A DNA stretch of 64,000 nt from Corylus avellana. Lineage: Eukaryota; Streptophyta; Magnoliopsida; Fagales; Betulaceae. The notes beneath the pieces were generated by a model. That model ran no database searches and was not told the origin of the DNA. It worked only from the letters and a program-made list of their open reading frames with translations. The position numbers and the translations under genes were made by a program. The stretch is from the NCBI RefSeq assembly GCF_901000735.1, contig NC_081551.1, forward strand, positions 12,663,207 to 12,727,206, written 5' to 3'. Shown here piece after piece: positions 1 to 11,184 of this stretch. How positions within the stretch are numbered: position 1 is the stretch's first letter; each line of letters begins with the position of its first letter.

Positions 1-66
1 GAAGAAAATGGTGGCAGGCTAGCTGGTTCACAGCAGTGATATTGCCGACTCCGACAATGAAGATGA
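1..66 (+). pseudogene. Noc1/CEBPZ-like (CCAAT-binding factor) fragment, upstream piece
   Basis: The stretch reads as an acidic segment (SSDIADSDNEDD) of the kind found between the CBF domain core and the C-terminus of Noc1/CEBPZ/SWA2 proteins, which are nucleolar factors for 60S ribosomal subunit assembly. The reading frame changes around base 26, since the frame in use before it runs into a TGA. It stops at base 66, where sequence like a CACTA subterminal region begins. The assignment rests mainly on the clear Noc1 exons just downstream. The fragment continues off the left edge of the window. Confidence 0.55.
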
Positions 67-213
67 CACGTTACTAAATCCCCACTAGTTATGTCCAATT
101 TCTTAACTTGCCAGACACGTTACTAATGACACGTCACTAACCATTAGTAACGTGTCAATGGCCTTGACACATCACTAACGGTCAGCTACAAAAAAAATTA
201 AATTTTTGTAGTC
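67..213. mobile_element. CACTA-type terminal fragment
   Basis: Several direct and inverted copies of a motif like ACACGTTACTAA / TTAGTAACGTGT lie between 67 and 175, followed by an A/T stretch that ends in TTTTTGTAGTC at 203-213. This matches the end of a CACTA element (TTTTGTAGTG) except for the last base. No opposite end is seen, and Noc1 sequence abuts both sides, so this is a truncated remnant sitting in the Noc1 pseudogene. Confidence 0.6.
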
Positions 214-238
214 TTCTAATTCTAAGATGATGTTTCAG

Positions 239-920
239 ATGAAGCAGAGTTACTGCTTATGAGAAATGACTCAAAAGATCTTGGGGAATCCATGACTGTA
301 TCTGATCATAATGAGCAGCAGCCTCAAGCATCTTCTAAGAAGTCTTTGTTGCCTGGAGGGTACAATCCGCAGCATAGAGAGCCCTCTTATTGGTCAGTCA
401 TCTATTCTAACTTATTTTAGATGGTTCCCACTGTCCACTCCTCACGACACATTTACATTGGCAATGAAAGACAACATCAATACTTTCGCGACAGAAACTC
501 AGACCATAAATAGTTATCGCAAACTATGCAAATTATCCATCAATCTAGTCGTTGCATAGAAGTTATTTTGATCATTGAGGAAGATTGAACATCTCTGCTT
601 CAGGAACAACCTTTTCGGTTGTGTTATCATTTTTTTCCCGGACAATTTGCTTGACTGTATATCCAATAGGCATGTTGTTTCTTTCGTCTCTTGTTTAATT
701 TTTTATGCACTTTCAGCAATGCGGATCGAATAAGCTGGTGGGAGCTGGTGGTACTTGCTTCTCATGTGCATCCATCAGTTGCTACCATGGCTAAGACCCT
801 TCTTTCTGGGGCCAACATCGTCTACAACGGAAACCTATTGAATGACCTATATATCACTTACTGCTTCTCTAGATAAGCTCATGGAGAAGAAACCAAAGCC
901 TAGCACGTGGCAATATGGCA
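239..920 (+). pseudogene. Noc1/CEBPZ-like pseudogene, CBF-domain exons
   Basis: Two exons of a CCAAT-binding-factor (Noc1/CEBPZ; plant SLOW WALKER2) gene are recognisable. The first ends at 392 with LLPGGYNPQHREPSY, at a GT donor; the second starts at 717 after TTTCAG and reads NADRISWWELVVLASHVHPS, then ATMAKTLLSGANIVYNG. These are the conserved 'HPSVA-AKTLL-G' and 'Y-G-PL-D' blocks of the family. A small insertion in the TATATA run near 848-855 shifts the frame: the original frame ends at TAA near 875, while the next frame continues as LTASLDKLMEKKPKPSTW to about 920. The family role is nucleolar 60S pre-ribosome assembly. The frameshift, the transposon debris on both sides and the missing upstream gene argue that this copy is dead. 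Confidence 0.85.
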
Positions 921-1114
921 TGGTGGTTGTTACGTGCAGGTGGCTAAGGGCTGGATGTGTTGTGTTACGTGTGCAGTGCAGTAGTCATTTATTTCGATTA
1001 GGTTTCATTGTGTTTGTGTCTGTCAGTATTGCTAGCTATTTGATGGGTTTGTCACGTAGTACTGTATTTAGTTATCCTTATTGCTTTAGGAGACTATCTT
1101 TATTGCTTTAAGAG

Positions 1115-1600
1115 TCATAGGAAAAAGGTGATTTTTTTTTTAGCTAAAACACGTGCTTCATACAGACGGGCCAGCCCCACAGCTGCAGTTAAAGTTGATG
1201 GCCTGGCAGCTTGAACTTCAGTTCTAATGTTTTCTTTCAGCCCACTTACAAAACATCCCACCTGATGCACTTGGGAAAGTTTTCCCACTCTACTAAGTAA
1301 TTTTTCAAATTGACATTGATATTCTTTAACACTAGCAACCTGTCTCAATTTTGAGAGATCTCTATAGAAATCTTCAAATTGTGTAGGCCCAAATCTAACA
1401 TGCATTCGGTACGTTGAAATTCAAAATATTGCTCGACCTGACAAACCTAACTAGTTGGATCTTTAGTCCCATCATCGCATGGAAACTCTAATTTAGCCAA
1501 TTTTGAATTTACTGACCCATGCGATGAGCCAATGGCCCCCTTATTTTTGCCGGATTTAGAGGGAGATGCCTCCTCACTACTCATCTTTTCAAACATTTGT
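1115..1600 (-). pseudogene. Ty3/Gypsy gag fragment
   Basis: On the minus strand the sequence reads as the core of a Gypsy gag (retrotrans_gag family): SKLAKLEFPCDDGTKDPTS, an in-frame stop, VEQYFEFQ, then after a frame change RFGPTQFEDFYRDLSKLRQ, VKEYQCQFEKL, VSGLKENIR and LARLYEAR. The stop near 1455 and the frame change near 1400 show decay. No LTR, PBS or pol is visible beside it. It lies in the intron-like space between two Noc1 exons, so it is a truncated insertion in that locus. Confidence 0.8.
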
Positions 1601-1965
1601 TTATAGGAGGTCCAGGATTCCTTGAAAATCTTATCGCTAGAGTTGTTTTTTCCTTATTTTCTCTACAATAGGGAAGTCAAGGAAGTACGATCTTGGTAAA
1701 TTCCCAGTTCATAAACCAATTACACGTTTGGAGTCCCGAGCACGTAACAGTGGTTCTCAAAATTGAACCATCATGCCATGTGCTTGGCTTTTCTTCCATA
1801 CTGAACTTTCTAGACCATTAACTCTTTTGCCTTAGAAGTATTTTCTTCCCCATCCATCTCGTGAAGTTCTTGTATCTGGCTCATGATTGATGGAATCAGT
1901 TTTAGTAAATAGTGACAAATGAAGAAGCCAATTAATTGTGTTGCTGACTTACTTTGGTTTCCCAG

Positions 1966-2457
1966 CTTAACATGAACAACCTTTTGATTGGTCCAGAGAT
2001 TCTCTCATTGGCCGAAGTTGATGTACCCCCTGAAGATTTGGTCTTCCACAAGTTTTATGTGGATAAAATGAGTTCTTCAAAGAAACCAAAGAAGAAAAAG
2101 AAGAAACCAAAGAAAAAGAAGAAAGCAGAGGAAGAGTCTGAGGACGACTTGTTTGAAGTGGACTGTGGTAATGACTAATGAGAGTGATAATGAAGAAATT
2201 GAGAATATGTTGGAGTCCACTAATCTTTCTGCCATTCCATTGTCTTCATATCACTACAAAAAAATTGTACTCATGTTACGTGGATAAAATGAGTTCTTCA
2301 AAGAAACCAAAGAAGAAAAAGAAAAAAGCAGCAGAGGAAGAGTCTGAGGAAGACTTGTTTGAAGTGGAATGTGGTAATGACTAATGAGAGTGATAATGAA
2401 GAAATTGAGAATATGTTGGAGTCCACTAATCTTTCCGCCATTCCATTGTCCTCATAT
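1966..2457 (+). pseudogene. Noc1/CEBPZ-like pseudogene, C-terminal exon (partly duplicated)
   Basis: An acceptor (TTTCCCAG, ending 1965) opens an exon reading VPPEDLVFHKFYVDKM, then a lysine-rich run (KKPKKKKKK), then EDDLFEVDCGND; this matches the 'F-H-(Y/F)Y' plus basic plus acidic tail of Noc1/CEBPZ proteins. After GND a net one-base shift is needed to continue with ESDNEEIENMLES, so the frame is broken at the same place in both tandem copies. A complete CACTA element (from 2458) then interrupts it. With the upstream pieces it forms one dead gene dispersed over about 2.4 kb. Confidence 0.8.
2055..2457 (+). repeat. Tandem duplication of the Noc1 terminal exon (about 0.2 kb unit)
   Basis: The stretch from about 2055 to 2269 is repeated from about 2270 to 2457, with few substitutions and a shorter lysine tract in the second unit. 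The first unit ends with CACTACAAAAAAATTG at 2252-2267, a copy of the CACTA terminus, before the second unit begins. The second unit ends where the full CACTA element begins at 2458. Confidence 0.85.
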
Positions 2458-2484
2458 CACTACAAAAAATTGTTTTTTTCCTTA

Positions 2485-2830
2485 CAGGCAGTTTTTGACG
2501 TGTTAGGTGGTCTGATACGTCAGTAAAATTTACTGACGTGTCACTTTTAACACGTCAATAATTTTTGACGTGGTAGGAGAGGCACATCAGAAAAATTTTT
2601 GACGTGTCAAATTGCTACGTCAAAACATTTTTTGACGTAGCAGGAGAGGCACGTCAAAAAAAATTCTGACATGCCAGTCCTGCCACGTCAGAAAATTTTT
2701 CTGACGTGTCATTTTCTAACACGTCAGCCATTTTTGACATGTCAGAAATTTTCTGACATGTCAAACGTTATGACACGTCAGAAAATTGTGACGGGTCATA
2801 ACTTGACATGTAAAAAAAAATGGTCAATTT
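2485..2830. repeat. CACTA left subterminal repeats
   Basis: More than ten direct and inverted copies of GACGTGTCA / TGACGTGGCA-like 9-10-mers are spaced 15-35 bases apart. In CACTA elements such arrays are the binding sites of the element's own DNA-binding protein; that role is inferred here. Confidence 0.8.
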
Positions 2831-3635
2831 TAAAATTTGTTTTTTTTTCCTCCCCCTATATATTTTTCGAATTTTTTCAAGGCTATACCCGAATTTTGGA
2901 TTATAATTAACTTGATATACAATTTATCCATCGATCCATGCAAATAACATAATTCATATCCATCAACGTCGATCACAGACTATCAATCAAAACCAGCTTC
3001 AAGACACAAATAAAGACATATACACCAAGTGTGAATGGCAAACCACAAAAACTATACACCAACCACAAATAAATACATATACACCAATAAAACTATCTCT
3101 GTTATCATATATATCAAACTACGTACATCAAGAAAGCTATCATAAATACAATTACATTAACAAAATAACTTATGTACACCAAGTGCGAATGGCCAACCAT
3201 TTGTTAAATCCAAGTCATCATCGATATCAATAGCATCCTCTCCATGATAGCCACTAGTTGCAAATGATAAAACAAACAATCACCAAATAATATTCTAGAA
3301 TATTATCAAGTCTTAATCATTGAGCAACATCACTATATAAACAAAGGTCATCATACTCAACAAATTTAGATTTATATATACACCCCCAACATATTTTCGT
3401 GATCAAATCAAATGCACTAAACAATATTCTACAAGGACCATAGTGGTCCATCTCACAATACCAAACACTTCAAATGAAAAGCTATAACCCACATCCACCA
3501 CCAAACCAACCATGATATAAACCAAATTCAACAGGATTTGCAACATCACTAATGAGAATCACTACAACAAATCTAAACTCTAAATTTAGAAGTGCACATA
3601 TATATATAGGGACAGTTCTAAAACCACATTGACCA

Positions 3636-6056
3636 TTAAAAAATATCATTGCTTGATCCACTATCGACCGACGATCTCACAATCGCAAAGGGTAGGGAAG
3701 CTCTGTCTGGCGCTCCCTTGTATTGAGTCACCTCAGGCGCGGAGCTCGATCGCGTCATTTCCTCGAGCTGGAGAAAACAGGCCTCAAACATTGCTGTCAT
3801 CTTAGCTTCCTTTTCCGCAAAATGCGCCGCCATTTGAGCCTCCTTTTCAGCCAACTGCACATCTTTTGCAGCCACCTGCTCTGCCACTTGCAGAGCTACC
3901 CGAGCAGCTGTCTGCTCTTGCTCTGCGGCCGACAAGGCATCCATCTCTGCCTTATGCTGTGCTCTCTCCGCCTCAAGCGCTCTGTCAAGAAGTTCTTGTG
4001 AGACCACAAAGTGCCAGGTGTTTTTTGACCGTGCCTGTGCCGGTGTATAGTATGAGTGTATATAGCCCCGCATAGGTAGAATATTCGGTCCAACCTGCCG
4101 ACCCCTACAAGCGTACTCAGGCTTATTTCCAAGCGCCTGGGCGTACGCGTCATTCGACGCCCACCTGACCATCCCCTTTGTCACGCTCGACAATGCTGCA
4201 GGGTGAGTGGGTATAAGCTCCTCCATCCTCTCCTGTATGTTACATTAATTATTGGGTCAGTGAGTCATACAACTGTTAATCACAAATAAATTATCACATA
4301 TATAAGCAAAACAACATATGAAAGGTGAGTAGCATACACATCTCTCCTTGACTATTTCATTCGGATATCGACCATCCTTCTTCTTATGTGTGTGGATGTA
4401 AGACTGTGCTCGTGTAGGAGGAGTGCCCACACGTACGGTCTGCCAAAAAAGTAGAACATATATATAATGTTTACATCTATAAATATAGGATAAATTACAC
4501 ACATACCTCCTCATGTGTCACCTTGGCGTAGCTCTTCGACCCGATGCAATGGGGCGTATTGTTCAATGCTCGCAAACTCTTCATATACGCAACATACTCC
4601 TAGACAATTAACATTCTTAATATGTTAATACTAACACAATTATAATAATGAAACTACGCAAAATTATAGTATAACTCATGACCTACCTGGTTCTTCTTGA
4701 TACACCATTTATCCAACAAGATCTCCAAGTCGACGGCGTTGTACTCGGAGAGCCTTTCTTACCCCACTCTCGCCCGTACGGTGACCGAAATATCATCCAT
4801 CTTAATGGCAAGAACTTTTTTTTAATTCGTGCCTCCAAGTCCTCCACTTGGTGCCCATATCTCGAAATGCGTCCTTCTTTACTGAACCAAGTTGCACTTG
4901 GGCGGGACGAAAAAGTCTACCTGCACAAGTTCAAAATTGATAAATTAAAAAAACCAAAAATATATGTGTATATGTATATACATATAAACACACATATATA
5001 TGTACAACTTAGAACGTATATATACATGCATTAGGAGTGCTTGACATAATAAAATACACATACCATTAAGGCGTCCCATATATCCTCCTTGGTACGCTTA
5101 GGTACCTTCGTCCAATCATCCCGTATTCGGACATAATTTCCGCTCCTTACAACCTTACCGGTCATTCGTCTAAACCTCATAGCGCTAAATCTGACAGGCT
5201 GCCATGAAGTATTGTACTCAAGTACGATCCTTTTGCCAGCAGGGACCCCCGGCAATTTGTGCAAGCCAAGAATGGTGAACACCTCAAGAATGGTGTTTCC
5301 ATCTGGATTGATACCTAACATATTAAAAATTACCGATGTAAGTTATTTCGAATTGAATACTAACTACAAGTAATTAAGACTTATATGCATGACATTTGAG
5401 CATATACACGTACTTATCGTTCGGACCTGTCGAGGGCCTAACCGGCCGCGGGAGCAGGGTCGCTAGGCTGCGGGTCATCCATAGCACTTGTCCTAATAGT
5501 CATGTCTTTCGGTGGCTATGTCTCATTGTCTTCGCCACCTGCTTTGTATTTTTTTAGACTGTTTAGAATTTTATGAAGTTTTAGTTGCATTGAAATATAA
5601 TTGATATCACAACAATAATATTAGAAACTAATGCTTTGATAATCAAAAAACTTTCAAAAGACCAAATAGATAATTTCAAAAACTTTCAAAAAAACTTTCG
5701 TCCGTACCTGCGCTATACTGGCCATATAGCCGCTACACATGGCCCTGAGAACTCAGCCCTAACTTGCTGCACGTCGACCAGCGAGTTGGATGAAATGATG
5801 CATCCATGTCGTACGGAAACGAATCAGGCCAATACCCCATCTGGGCCAAGTTTGTCGAACATTATAGATTATGGACATGGATCTCCCCTTCCACATCACC
5901 TGGAAGTACTGGTCGATACGTCTCCTGCTGCCCCATAAGCTGAGCAACGTCTTGTTGCTCGCTATCATCAAGGAGGTATAATGGAGACCCATGCGACATA
6001 GACTGTCGCACTAAAGACGAGGCCCTCCGTGCTCTTGTCTTCCCCCTACTACTCAT
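3636..6056 (-). pseudogene. CACTA second gene, Transposase_24 (Ptta/En/Spm) type, interrupted exons
   Basis: Minus-strand pieces read, in order: a start at 6056 (MSSRGKTRARRASSLVRQSM); a block at 5321-5031 with AGKRIVLEYNTSWQPV and DWTKVPKRTKEDIWDAL; a middle block at 4600-4505 ([20 protein letters not shown]); TPPTRAQSYIHTHKKKDGRYP at 4440-4360 in two adjoining parts; and the last exon 4226-3636 beginning MEELIPTHPAALSSV. These are the hallmarks of the plant Ptta/En/Spm Transposase_24 family. The final 80 residues are an Ala/Glu/Lys-rich coiled coil, a usual C-terminus for this protein. Stops in the 4678-4950 region suggest decay, though unrecognised introns could explain some. The protein is expected to act with TNP2 at the subterminal repeats. 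Confidence 0.75.
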
Positions 6057-6242
6057 GGTAACCTGCGAAAAATAGCATGCACCCAATCAATTATGTAGGC
6101 AATGCATGAAATATTAACTACTATATGTAAATGACTCACATATTAAAAATAAGATATATACCAGATTTTACCCAATGCGCAACTTAATTAATTGTGTTGA
6201 TGTAATATGTGGTGAACAACTACCAATCAATATATATATATA

Positions 6243-6768
6243 GGGAAAAATGCAGTTTACCCCCCTGAAGTTTCAAGGGTTTTTCAATTTTAACCCCAAA
6301 GTTCAAAAATTGGCAATCTACCCCCTAAAGTTTCAAAAATTGGCAATTTAAACCTTCCGTTTAATTTTTCCGCTAAATTGAACGAAAATGTTTTTAAAAA
6401 AGCCTGAGGGTAATGATGTAATTTCATAGATTTCCATCCATTTTGATGGAAAAATTAAACGGAATGTTTAAATTGCCAATTTTTGAACTTTGGGGTTAAA
6501 ATTGANNNNNNNNNNNNNNNNNNNNNNNNNNNNNNNNNNNNNNNNNNNNNNNNNNNNNNNNNNNNNNNNNNNNNNNNNNNNNNNNNNNNNNNNNNNNNNN
6601 NNNNNNNNNNNNNNNNNNNNNNNNNNNNNNNNNNNNNNNNNNNNNNNNNNNNNNNNNNNNNNNNNNNNNNNNNNNNNNNNNNNNNNNNNNNNNNNNNNNN
6701 NNNNNNNNNNNNNNNNNNNNNNNNNNNNNNNNNNNNNNNNNNNNNNNNGGGTAAACTACATTTTCCCC
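6243..6768. mobile_element. MITE nested in the CACTA element (contains a gap)
   Basis: The left end GGGAAAAATGCAGTTTACCC and the right end GGGTAAACTACATTTTCCCC are inverted repeats. The inverted pairing continues inwards: the AAATTGGCAATTTAAAC part at about 6310-6360 reappears inverted near 6465-6500. Flanks are (TA)n, so a target duplication cannot be proved, but 9-bp ATATATATA-like flanks fit a Mutator-type MITE. The centre holds 243 N. Confidence 0.65.
6506..6748. other. Assembly gap (243 N)
   Basis: Run of N between the two arms of a foldback MITE. A hairpin-forming sequence is a likely cause of the assembly break. Confidence 0.99.
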
Positions 6769-7214
6769 TTATATATATATATATATATGGATTTGTATCT
6801 GACTGCTGACTCCCTCGGCCCTCTACAATACATTACCAATTTGTCACCAAGTTCCTTCCTGGATCGATCTTCCAAACGATCGACATGTGAATCTTGGATT
6901 GATCTTCCAAACGATCGACCTATGAATATATTACGTACAATGTAAAATGCAAGGTTAGTTTCTTTAGTTTATTTGAACTAGAAGCAAATATATTGCGACA
7001 GTTCTTTTGTTAAACATCACATTAGTCTTACGTAGTCACGGTACCACTTGCAGAACAGCTCATAATGTTAGGTTTCCTTCTGTTGTTTGCCCTCTATTGC
7101 ATGATCACCTAAGCGTATCCATGTACATCCTACAATTCGAAATTAGGTTCATTATAATTTAAAACTAATGGTACAACATGATTGAACATATATATGCCAG
7201 TAAAGGATCTCGAC

Positions 7215-9885
7215 TTACGTCCGCAGTTGAAGGAACTCGTCCGAGTTAAAGATAATATACCGATGAATCTGTGTCAATGTGATTCGGTTGAGTCGGACTC
7301 GTGTTCCATGTCCCCTTGAACCATCTGGATTTCTTTGTATCCTTTTGTGAAATGTTGGTGCGTTATCTAAATATCTTGAACAAAATGTCACCAACTCAAT
7401 TGATATGTAGCCCTCCACAATACAGCCCTCAGGAGCCGCTTTGTTGCGCACATTAGATTTGAACACTCTAAGGCTCCTAAATATGAACATCGATCAGTCA
7501 ATCAGTTCAGTTAGTAATTGTCTTGTATTGGAGTGAAAAATAAAAATCAGGAATATCCATAAACAAATTTTACCTCTCTGCCGGATACATCCACATATAC
7601 TGTACCAGTCCATCGAGTCGGCATTCACGGACAAGATGCACAACCGCATGAACCATGCTAGTAAAAAAGCTGGGGTGGAATACATGTTCCATCTTGCACA
7701 ACGTGATATCGACGTCACCCTATAGTCGGTCAATATCCTCTTGTGTCAATGTCGTTGAACATACACCCCTGAAGAATGCAGAAATCTCAACAAGAGGTCT
7801 AACCACATTGCCTGGAAGTGACCCACGCAATGCAATAGGTAGAAGCTATTGCATCAGTACATGACTGTCATGACTCTTTAATCCCGATATCGTACGGTTC
7901 TTCAATCGTACACAACGGAAAATGTTCGAGGCATATCCGTCGGGCACCCTTACATTTCGTAGCACTTACAAAAAATGTGTTTTATCATCCTTGGACATTG
8001 TGTGGGAAGCTTGTCGCATATAGGTCTTACCATCCTTGCTAGTGTAGGGATGAAGTGTACATCTCAAATCCATTTCTTGCAAATCTGTGCAGGCTTGGAA
8101 GTTGTCCTTCGTTTTCTCTGGAATGTCTAGTATTGTACCAAGTATCTTGTCCATCACGTTTTTCTCTATGTGCATGACATCAAGGTTGTACCGCAATAAA
8201 TTATCTTTCCAATACGGCAACCTAAAGAAAATACTTTTTTTTTCCTCCATACTACATTATAAGTATTTGTCTTCTGCATCTTTCCTTTTTCTTTATCATC
8301 CAGCCTTGTCTTACTGGCATTCTCATCCCCAAACACCATCCCTTCTAATTGGCTCAGGATTTCATCTCCATTTGGCACATCGGGAGCACATTATTGTTCT
8401 TGGTTGCTGTCAAATGTTCTTTTATTCCGCCTCCACGGATGATCCATGGGCAAGTATCGCCTGTGGCCCATAAAACACCATTTATGGCCATGTTTTAACC
8501 ATTTGGACCTTATCGAGTGCATACAGTAAGGATATGCCTTCTCACCCATAGTAGACAAATCTGCGTATGTTGGGAAGTCATTAATTGTCCACATTAATTG
8601 CGCTTGCAACACAAAATTATTTTTCTTTGAGACGTTATATGTGCGTACCCCTACATTCCATAGTTCTTGTAACTCCTCAATTAAGGATTGAAGGTAGACA
8701 TTTATATCCATTCCAAGTGAACTTGGGCCCAGGATAATCAGGGATAATATGAAAGACGTCTGTTTCATGCACATCCAAGGAGGCAAGTTGTACGGTACAA
8801 GCATTACAGGGCCAAGTGTTGTGGGATGTGCTCATGTTCCCAAATGGATTAAATCCATCTGAGGTTAGTATAAGCCTTATATTTCTGCTGTCCGCTGAAA
8901 ACTCCGGATGTAAATTGTCGAATGACTTCCATGCTTTGCCGTCGGCCGGATGCCTCAATACGCCGTCCTTAGTACGGCCTTCTGCATGCCACCTTATATA
9001 GGGTGCAGTATGTTTTGACATAAACAGCCTCTGTAGTCGTGATATGAGTGGAAACCACCGCAACACCTTCACCGGACGTTTCTTGCTCGACGATATGGGT
9101 TGACCATCCTCATCTAAATTGATTGCATCCTCCCATTTAGATTTTCCACATACGGTACATGAATTCAACTCCTTATTGCCCTTCCAGAATAACATACAGT
9201 CATTACGACACACTGAAATCTTCTCATAACTGAGTCCCATGTCCCGTAGAATCTTTTTTGCCTCATATGTATTAATTGGCAAAGTTTCATCACTCGTAGG
9301 CAGCAATTGATTGATGAACTCAAGTAAAGACGAGAATATCGCGTTACTAAGTCCACCAACGCACTTCAAGTTGTACAGGTGTACAGTTGCACTCAGTTTG
9401 CTATGTTTGGTCCCAGTATGAAGTGGTTTCTCCACCTTTTTAAGAAGGTCGTAATACTTTAGTGCGTCACCTTTAGCGACTTCGTGGTTCACAATTTCTT
9501 CACCCCCTTGCACCATGACCTGAGGCTCACAATTGTCTTCCCTGACTTCATGCATGCTGAATAAATCACGCAACATTACGTGCATGTCTCCACCCTGATT
9601 TGCGCTTGCACCCACATCTGTGGCCTGGCGATTCGAATTAGAGCCTGTACCAGGACCCTGTACATGCTTTTCACCGTGACAGTACCAGTGTGTGTATTCC
9701 GGCATCATTCCTTTACCCGCTATCAAGTGGTCGAATACGAAACCTGGTGGGTGGCGCCGGTTATTTCGACAAATCTTACAAGGGCAATAGATGAATCCAT
9801 CAGGGGTTCTACAGTTACTAACTGCAAACTTCACGAACAATCTACACCCGTCTCTGTATTCCCTCGTACCCCTAGACTTTGTCAT
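7215..9885 (-). pseudogene. CACTA transposase (TNP2 family), broken
   Basis: From 9885 downwards the minus strand encodes the transposase-associated N-terminal domain (SRGTREYRDGCRLFVKFA, CPCKICRNN, HWYCHGE), then the tnp2 core (KSKWEDA, VLRWFPLISRLQRLF, WHAEGRTKDGVLRHPADG). After a frame change it continues with MLVPYNLPPWMCMKQTSFIL, ALMWTINDFP-like and HGHKWCFMGHRRYLPMDH. It then reads PYWKDNLLRYNLDVMHIEKN at about 8230-8170 and the DUF4218-type tail (NKAAPEGCIVEGYI, FCSRYL, HRYIIFNSDE) to 7215. One extra base in the GGG at 8809-8811 accounts for the main frameshift. The usual family start MDKSW appears as TDKSW just upstream of 9885 (ATG changed to ACG), so the first available ATG is five residues later. 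Nuclear DDE-type cut-and-paste enzyme by family; this copy looks inactive. Confidence 0.92.
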
Positions 9886-10140
9886 CCAACTCTTGTCCGT
9901 CTTTCTCTGCGTACATTAGGAACAAATATATAAGACTTAAAAAAATATAAACCTAATTTCAAGCACATGCATATAAACCTATATATAGCATTATATATAA
10001 ACACTAATATATATATATACATAATCTAATCTTGAAAAACCAAAAATAAAATAAAATACTCAATCCAAATTTAAATGCATTTTTGGTGGGACCCTAAACA
10101 AAATAATTCTAACTAGGTTATTTTATATATTTGAATTAGG

Positions 10141-10160
10141 NNNNNNNNNNNNNNNNNNNN
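10141..10160. other. Assembly gap (20 N)
   Basis: Short run of N within AT-rich sequence of the CACTA element, upstream of the transposase gene. Confidence 0.99.
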
Positions 10161-10332
10161 AACCTAGGTTATAATTTTAATTATAATTATACTTATAATT
10201 ATAATTACAATAATTAGTAGCTAGGTTAAAAAAAACTAGCTAATTATGCTAAGTATACTTAATTACCATAATTAGATAGGTTTATACCGTATAAGTTAAT
10301 TACTTAATTAATTAGTAGCTACGTTTTATAAA

Positions 10333-10513
10333 GGGAAATGGTAGGTATTATTCTAGTGTTCTCCTAATGTCCTCACAACTGTGATGTGGCTTTTAAAATT
10401 ATCGTTGAATTTGAGATTATCATTATTGACTTTTAATTTATTGGTGATTTTAAAAATTACATCACAGTTGGGAGGACACCAGGAAAACACTAGAAGAACA
10501 CCTAGCATTTTCC
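10333..10513. mobile_element. Mutator-type MITE, 181 bp, nested in the CACTA element
   Basis: The ends GGGAAATGGTAGGT and CCTAGCATTTTCC are inverted repeats, and pairing extends inwards for about 55 bases (CAACTGTGATGT against ACATCACAGTTG). Both sides carry the same 9 bases, TTTTATAAA (10324-10332 and 10514-10522). A 9-bp duplication is typical of Mutator-like elements. Confidence 0.85.
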
Positions 10514-10844
10514 TTTTATAAAACTTAGCTACTAATTAAAAAATTTAATTTCAAGAATAAATAAAAAGTGTCTCTTAAATCACTTGATCATTTTTTTTTA
10601 TATTCTAGAGTATCAAAACGTAATTATTTCAATACCTAATTATTTCGAAAGCTCGCTAATTATTTGAACACTTAAGCTAACTATAATGCATGTCTAGTAT
10701 ATATATATATATAATGAAGCCTATAATTCAAACCCATTAAATTTTACAATTTTTATAAAATTGATTAAACAATCCAATTAATTAGATTATGCATGTATAT
10801 TACCTAATATTATTTTTTAAACACATAATTTTTATTATTAATTT

Positions 10845-11165
10845 TTAACGTGTGAATTAATGATACTTCAATAATTATTGACGTGTCAAAACGGCACGTC
10901 AATAGTTATTGACGTGTGGTAATTTGTCACATCACTATTGTATATAATTTAAATATAATTTATTTAAATTAAATTAAATTTAAATTTAGTAACATGGCAA
11001 TTTTTGACACATTGCAATTCATTGACGTGTAGTATGTGTCATGTCACTAATTAGTGACGTGGTATATTTAACACATCAATAAATTTTTTATTGACGTGAC
11101 ACTTTTGCCACGTCAACAATTAGTGACATGGCAAAAAGTGATTTACTGTTTGACATGTCAAAAAA
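10845..11165. repeat. CACTA right subterminal repeats
   Basis: Copies of GACGTGTCA/TGACGTG-like motifs in both orientations mirror the array at the left end of the element. Confidence 0.8.
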
Positions 11166-11184
11166 TCAACTGATTTTTGTAGTG

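Larger units (their letters stand above)
2458..11184 (-). mobile_element. CACTA (En/Spm) DNA transposon, 8.7 kb, near complete
   Basis: The left end is CACTACAAAAAATT at 2458 and the right end is the reverse complement (TTTTTGTAGTG) ending 11184. Both are flanked by TAT (2455-2457 and 11185-11187), the 3-bp target duplication expected for this superfamily. Subterminal regions are rich in a GACGTGTCA-like motif. Internal minus-strand genes encode a TNP2-type transposase (7215-9885) and a Transposase_24-type second protein (3636-6056). Two small MITEs and two assembly gaps lie inside. Clean ends and a perfect target duplication suggest a fairly recent insertion. Several frameshifts mean this copy is probably not autonomous. 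Confidence 0.93.

Noticed and set aside
2178..2384. Separate small lysine-rich protein genes at 1954-2178 and 2178-2384
   Set aside because: They are the two tandem copies of one Noc1 terminal exon with a frameshift, not independent genes.
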